Part shown: in pieces, positions 60,334 through 64,000 of the stretch | How the letters are laid out: each line of letters begins with the position of its first letter | Numbering within the stretch: position 1 is the stretch's first letter | NCBI RefSeq assembly: GCF_900497695.1 | Contig: NZ_UIDD01000004.1 | Location: 372,001 to 436,000 of the forward strand | Origin: Pseudomonas wadenswilerensis | GTDB taxonomy: Bacteria; Pseudomonadota; Gammaproteobacteria; Pseudomonadales; Pseudomonadaceae | Direction: 5' to 3' | Length of the DNA: 64,000 bases | Translations under genes and position numbers: made by a program | Notes under the pieces: model-generated | The model's input: the letters and a program-made list of their open reading frames with translations, nothing else | The model's database searches: none | What the model was told of the DNA's origin: nothing

Positions 60334-60406
60334 TCGCGGGGCAAGCCCGCTCCTACAGGATCTGCATGCACCGGATTTTGTGGGAGCCGGTCTTGCCGGC
60401 GATGGG
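60332..60406. repeat. REP-type inverted pair after the hydrolase gene
   Basis: GATCGCGGGGCAAGCCCGCT starts at 60332, inside the stop codon of the hydrolase gene. An inverse-type arm (TGTGGGAGCCGGTCTTGCCG from 60379) follows. The two arms are of different REP subtypes, so the pair is imperfect. Confidence 0.75.
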
Positions 60407-60429
60407 CTACGAAGTAGCCCCCAAGAGCT

Positions 60430-60765
60430 TTAATGCAGCCTGACCCAGACACTCACCAGCACCGTCGCCGCCACCAGCCAGGCCACCGCCGCCAGGGCCA
60501 GCGAAGCCTCCAGGCGCAGGCGATCGACCAGCAGGTACAGCGCCGCCAGGTAGACGAAGTAGGGGATGATCGACCACATGCCGAACAGGATGGTGGTCTT
60601 CAGGTCATCCAGCGAGCGGCCCTTGCCGACGATGTAGTGGGCGATCAGGGCGAAGGTCGGGAACAGCGGCACCAGGCCGGCAATATAGTAGTTGCGGGTC
60701 TTCGCCAGGGCGGCAAGGATCACCACTACGGCAGCGCCCAGGCAGGCTTTGAGTATCAGGTCCAC
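60430..60765 (-). CDS. glpM: GlpM family inner-membrane protein
   Basis: A 111-residue protein with four membrane segments (about 4-20, 28-46, 58-80 and 88-107). It matches GlpM, a small membrane protein that affects alginate production in P. aeruginosa. Recognisable stretches are AALAKTRNYYIAGLVPLFPTFALIAHYIVG and FGMWSIIPYFVYLAALY. It follows the response-regulator gene by 24 nt on the same strand. Confidence 0.9.
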   Translation of the reverse strand: MDLILKACLGAAVVVILAALAKTRNYYIAGLVPLFPTFALIAHYIVGKGRSLDDLKTTILFGMWSIIPYFVYLAALYLLVDRLRLEASLALAAVAWLVAATVLVSVWVRLH

Positions 60766-60789
60766 GTCTTGTCCCGTTTCACCGGCCGG

Positions 60790-62115
60790 TTAGCCCAGGC
60801 CATATTTTTTCACTTTGTCGAACAGCGTGGTCTTGGCCATGCCCAGCTCCTGGCTCGCCTGGCTGAGGTTGCCGCCGGTGCGCTGCAAGGCATCGCTGAG
60901 CAGATTGCGTTCGAAGGCCTCGACCGCCTCGGCAAAGCCCAGGCCCTGGTTGGCACTGGCCCCGGCCTTCTTGAATGCGGGCAGGCCCAGGGCGTAGCGC
61001 TCGGCGACGTTACGCAGTTCGCGCACGTTGCCCGGCCAGTCGTGGGCCATCAGCCGCGACAGGGTCTGGCTGTCCAGTTGCGGGGTTTCCCGGTCGAAGC
61101 GCAGGGACGACTGCTGCAGGAAGTGTTCGAACAGTTGCAGGATGTCTTCACGGCGCTCGCGCAGTGGCGGCAGCTCCAGGGTCACCACGTTCAGCCGGTA
61201 GTACAGGTCGCTACGGAACTGCCCGCTCTGGCCCAGGGCGTCGAGGTCGGACTTGGTCGCGGCGATCACCCGGCAATCCACGGCAATGCTCTGGTTCGAG
61301 CCCAGGCGCTCCAGGGTGCGCTCCTGCAATACACGCAACAGCTTGATCTGCAGGTTGAGTGGCATGCTTTCGACTTCGTCGAGGAACAACGTGCCGCCGT
61401 TGGCGTGCTCGATCTTGCCGATCCGCCGTTTACCGGCGCCGGTAAAGGCGTTGGCCTCGTGGCCGAAGATTTCGCTCTCGAACAGGTTCTCCGGCAGGCC
61501 GCCGCAGTTGAGCGCCACGAACGGCGCGCCCTGGCGGCGGCTGAAATCGTGCAGGCAGCGGGCGACCAGTTCCTTGCCGGTGCCGGTCTCGCCTTCGATC
61601 AGCACGTTAGCCGAGGTATCGGCGACGTTGGCGATCAGTTCGCGCAGGTTCTGCATGGCCGGCGAACGGCCGATGATGCGCCCTTCAAGGGTGCTTTGCC
61701 CGGCCAGTTGGCGGCGCAGGGCGAACACTTCGCGGGACAGGCCGCGTTGTTCCAGGGCACGACGCACCACTTCGACCAGGCGTTCCGGGGCGAAGGGCTT
61801 TTCCATGAAGTCGTAAGCGCCGTTACGCATGGCACCGACCGCCATGTCGATGTCGCCGTGGCCGGTGATCAGCACCACCGGCAGGCTGCGGTCGCGGGCT
61901 TTCAAGCGGCTGAGCAGTTCCAGGCCATCGATGCCGGGCAGGCGGATATCGCTGACAACGATGCCGGCAAAGTCATCGCCGATGCGCTGCAGGGCTTCTT
62001 CGGCGCTGCCGACGCCTTCGCAGGCGATGTCTTCCAGCGCCAGCGCCTGCTGGCAGCCGAGCAGCACATGCGGGTCGTCTTCGACAATCAGGACGGTAAG
62101 GGGCGCTTGGTTCAT
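60790..62115 (-). CDS. dctD: Sigma-54-dependent response regulator, DctD-like
   Basis: NtrC-family activator of 441 residues. The receiver domain has Asp56 (VVSDIRLPG). The AAA+ domain has Walker A GETGTGKE, a sigma-54 contact loop reading NAFTGA instead of the usual GAFTGA, and GTLFLDEVESMPL. A C-terminal Fis-type helix-turn-helix ends the protein (LSQASQELGMAKTTLFDKVKKYG). It overlaps the sensor gene by 4 nt. The sequence fits DctD, controlling C4-dicarboxylate transport; the related MifR (2-oxoglutarate) is the alternative. No transporter gene is inside the window to decide. Confidence 0.82.
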   Translation of the reverse strand: MNQAPLTVLIVEDDPHVLLGCQQALALEDIACEGVGSAEEALQRIGDDFAGIVVSDIRLPGIDGLELLSRLKARDRSLPVVLITGHGDIDMAVGAMRNGAYDFMEKPFAPERLVEVVRRALEQRGLSREVFALRRQLAGQSTLEGRIIGRSPAMQNLRELIANVADTSANVLIEGETGTGKELVARCLHDFSRRQGAPFVALNCGGLPENLFESEIFGHEANAFTGAGKRRIGKIEHANGGTLFLDEVESMPLNLQIKLLRVLQERTLERLGSNQSIAVDCRVIAATKSDLDALGQSGQFRSDLYYRLNVVTLELPPLRERREDILQLFEHFLQQSSLRFDRETPQLDSQTLSRLMAHDWPGNVRELRNVAERYALGLPAFKKAGASANQGLGFAEAVEAFERNLLSDALQRTGGNLSQASQELGMAKTTLFDKVKKYGLG

Positions 62116-63971
62116 AGGGACTCGGCTGATTCTGTGGGGGCATTGACCAGCGGCAGGCTAAGCACGAACGCGGTACCGCCAGTGGCGGGATGTTCGACGC
62201 TGAGGCTGCCCTTGGCGGCGGCGGCGAGGCTGGCAGACAGGGTCAGGCCCAGGCCCAGGCCGTGCTCTCCCGGTTTGGTGGTGAAAAACGGTTCGAACAG
62301 GTGCTTGCGCGTTTCGTCATCGATGCCGTGACCGTTGTCGCGCACCCGCAGGCGGTATTTGTCGCCCAGCAGCTCGCCTTCCAGCCACAGTTGCGGCATG
62401 GGTTGCGCGGCCATGGCATCGAGGGCGTTGCCGATCAGGTTGACCAGGATCTGCTCCAGGCGGGTCTGGTCGATAGCCAGCTTCTGGTCTTCGTAGTTGC
62501 TGTGCAGCTGCAAATGGCAGCCGGCGATGCGGTTGCCCAGCACCTGCAGGCTGGCCTCGACGGCCTTGCTCAGCGAGGCCTTGCCGCTGTCTTCACCGCG
62601 GCGGGCGAAGGAGCGCAGGCTGGCAGTGATACGGCCCATGCGGTCGATCAGGTCGTTCATGGTGCGCAGGTTGGTGCTGACGGTTTCCAGCGCGCCGCGT
62701 TCGAGGAAGCGCACGCTGTTGCCTGACAAGGTGCGCAGGGCGGCCAGCGGCTGGTTCAGTTCATGGGCGATGCTGGTCGACATCTGGCCGATGGCTGCCA
62801 ACTTGCCGGCCTGGACCAGTTCATCCTGGGCGTGGCGCAAAGTCTGTTCGGCATGCCGGCGTTCGCGGATCTGGCCCTTGAGGCGTTCGTTGCTGGCGCG
62901 CAGGTCGGCAGTGCGTTCGGCGATCTTGCGTTCCAGTTGACTGTTGGCTTCTTCCAGCGCTTCACGAGCGGCCAGGCGGGTGGCAATCACCTTGCGCCGT
63001 TCGTTCCAGGCAATCAGCAGGATGGCCAGCAAGGCAAAGGCGACGCCGACCAGGATGCCCTGGACCATGGATTCGCGGCGCAGGTCCTGCAAGGGCGTGA
63101 GCAGGGTGAAGTGCCAGGGCGTATCGCTCAGGCGCCGGGTTTGCGCGAGATAAGCCACTTCGCGGCGGCCGTCGCCGAGTTCGGCATTGGCCGGGAAGCT
63201 CAGCTTCTCGACACCGTCGGCGATTTTCTCTCGCGACAGCGGTTCCAGTTCATTCAGCGGCCACCAGTAATACTGCAGGCTGCGCGCCAGGCGCTCCTTG
63301 ATTTCCGGGGTCAGCGGGCGCACCGACTTGAGCCGCCGCGCCGGGTCGCTGGAGAGGATGATGATGCCGTTCTCGTCGCTGACAAAAGCTTCAAGGCGTG
63401 CCCGTTGCCAGCGTTCTTCCATGGCCTCCAGGCGCACCTTGATCACCGCTACACCAATGATCTTGCCGTGTTCTTCGAGGCCGTGGGCAAGGAAATAACC
63501 CGGCTCGCCGGTGGTGCTGCCGATGCCGTAGAAGCGCCCTGGCTGGCCACGCACGGCGTCCTGGAAATAGGCGCGGAACGACAGGTCTTCACCGAGGAAA
63601 CTGTCGACATCGCGCCAGTTGCTGGTGGCCTGGACCCGGCCGGTGGTGTCGAGGACGAAGATCGCCCGGCTACGGCTGCGGCGGTTCAGGCCTTCAAGGT
63701 ATTCGTTGACCGCCTGGCGGTGTTCGCCATCGGCTTCGGTGAGCAGGTTGGAAACGTTGTTTTCAAGCTCCAGCAGGCTCGGCAGGTAGGTGTACTTGCT
63801 GATCTCGCTCTCGACCGCGCGCGCGTGCAGCTCGAGCTGGCGCTCGCCGTTTTCGCTCAAGGTGCGGATGCCGTTGTGTTCGCTGATCATGAAACCGGCC
63901 ACGCCCAGACCGATCATCAGCAGGATGATCAGTGGCGGTAACAGCAGTTGGCGGATCAGACGGGGTTTCAC
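62112..63971 (-). CDS. dctB: Sensor histidine kinase, DctB-like
   Basis: A 619-residue kinase with two membrane segments (about 10-30 and 308-325) enclosing a periplasmic double-Cache-type sensor domain. SKYTYLPSLLELENNV near residue 58 is typical of DctB. A coiled coil follows, then the HisKA box GQMSTSIAHELNQPL with phospho-acceptor His403, and an ATPase domain with NLIGNALDAM and GLGLGLTLS. The start is a GTG 29 nt before the window end, so a slightly longer protein cannot be excluded. It pairs with the DctD-like regulator downstream. The dicarboxylate ligand is an inference from family likeness. Confidence 0.82.
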   Translation of the reverse strand: MKPRLIRQLLLPPLIILLMIGLGVAGFMISEHNGIRTLSENGERQLELHARAVESEISKYTYLPSLLELENNVSNLLTEADGEHRQAVNEYLEGLNRRSRSRAIFVLDTTGRVQATSNWRDVDSFLGEDLSFRAYFQDAVRGQPGRFYGIGSTTGEPGYFLAHGLEEHGKIIGVAVIKVRLEAMEERWQRARLEAFVSDENGIIILSSDPARRLKSVRPLTPEIKERLARSLQYYWWPLNELEPLSREKIADGVEKLSFPANAELGDGRREVAYLAQTRRLSDTPWHFTLLTPLQDLRRESMVQGILVGVAFALLAILLIAWNERRKVIATRLAAREALEEANSQLERKIAERTADLRASNERLKGQIRERRHAEQTLRHAQDELVQAGKLAAIGQMSTSIAHELNQPLAALRTLSGNSVRFLERGALETVSTNLRTMNDLIDRMGRITASLRSFARRGEDSGKASLSKAVEASLQVLGNRIAGCHLQLHSNYEDQKLAIDQTRLEQILVNLIGNALDAMAAQPMPQLWLEGELLGDKYRLRVRDNGHGIDDETRKHLFEPFFTTKPGEHGLGLGLTLSASLAAAAKGSLSVEHPATGGTAFVLSLPLVNAPTESAESL

Positions 63972-64000
63972 GGCAAGGGCAGGCTTGGCAGGGCGAAAGA

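Overview
The window looks like a chromosomal segment of a Pseudomonas, most likely of the P. putida group or a close relative. The evidence is the GC-rich coding sequence, the gene order mucB-mucD-lepA-lepB-rnc-era-recO-pdxJ followed further on by cmoAB, an AsrA-type Lon protease and oprB-gcd, and several REP elements of the type common in this group. No rRNA, tRNA, CRISPR array, insertion sequence or prophage was recognised.

Positions 1-8400 hold housekeeping genes on the plus strand: the 3' end of mucB, the periplasmic protease mucD, lepA, signal peptidase lepB, then rnc-era-recO-pdxJ. The mucC gene is absent between mucB and mucD. Between lepB and rnc there is a strong hairpin and an apparent remnant of a DUF4845 gene. 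Positions 8500-18270 are a heavy-metal resistance block: czcRS faces czcCBA, followed by an OprD-family porin and a 68-residue secreted protein. The same palindromic site, with the same spacing to a second conserved element, lies before czcC and before the small gene, which suggests one CzcR regulon.

Positions 18274-31760 are mainly minus strand: cmoBA (tRNA wobble uridine), a chagasin-like lipoprotein, AsrA/Lon, the periplasmic glucose oxidation pair oprB-gcd, a His-rich TonB-dependent receptor probably for zinc, a VF530 protein, a Pr6Pr membrane protein and a yqjH-yqjI-like ferric reductase/regulator operon. The zinc receptor and the distant rpmE2 gene (zinc-free ribosomal protein L31) share a nearly identical Zur-like box.

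Positions 31985-49085 carry cell-envelope genes (NlpC/P60 peptidase, an atypical class A penicillin-binding protein, an OpgC-like protein, a gtrABC-type glycosylation cassette), an amino-acid permease, a membrane-anchored glutamate-synthase-like protein, rpmE2 and a large Lhr helicase. Positions 49270-53685 hold a Nudix hydrolase, a LysE exporter and the divergent metR-metE pair. Positions 53735-59143 encode an 1802-residue protein resembling the Pseudomonas dermonecrotic-toxin-like family, whose C-terminal coding part is richer in A+T than its surroundings and which has no neighbouring immunity-type gene. The window ends with a secreted alpha/beta hydrolase, glpM and a DctB/DctD-type two-component system.

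The most interesting new material is regulatory: the paired CzcR boxes, the paired Zur boxes, and a repressor-like double palindrome inside the yqjI promoter. Next come the large toxin-like protein and the small metal-linked secreted protein.
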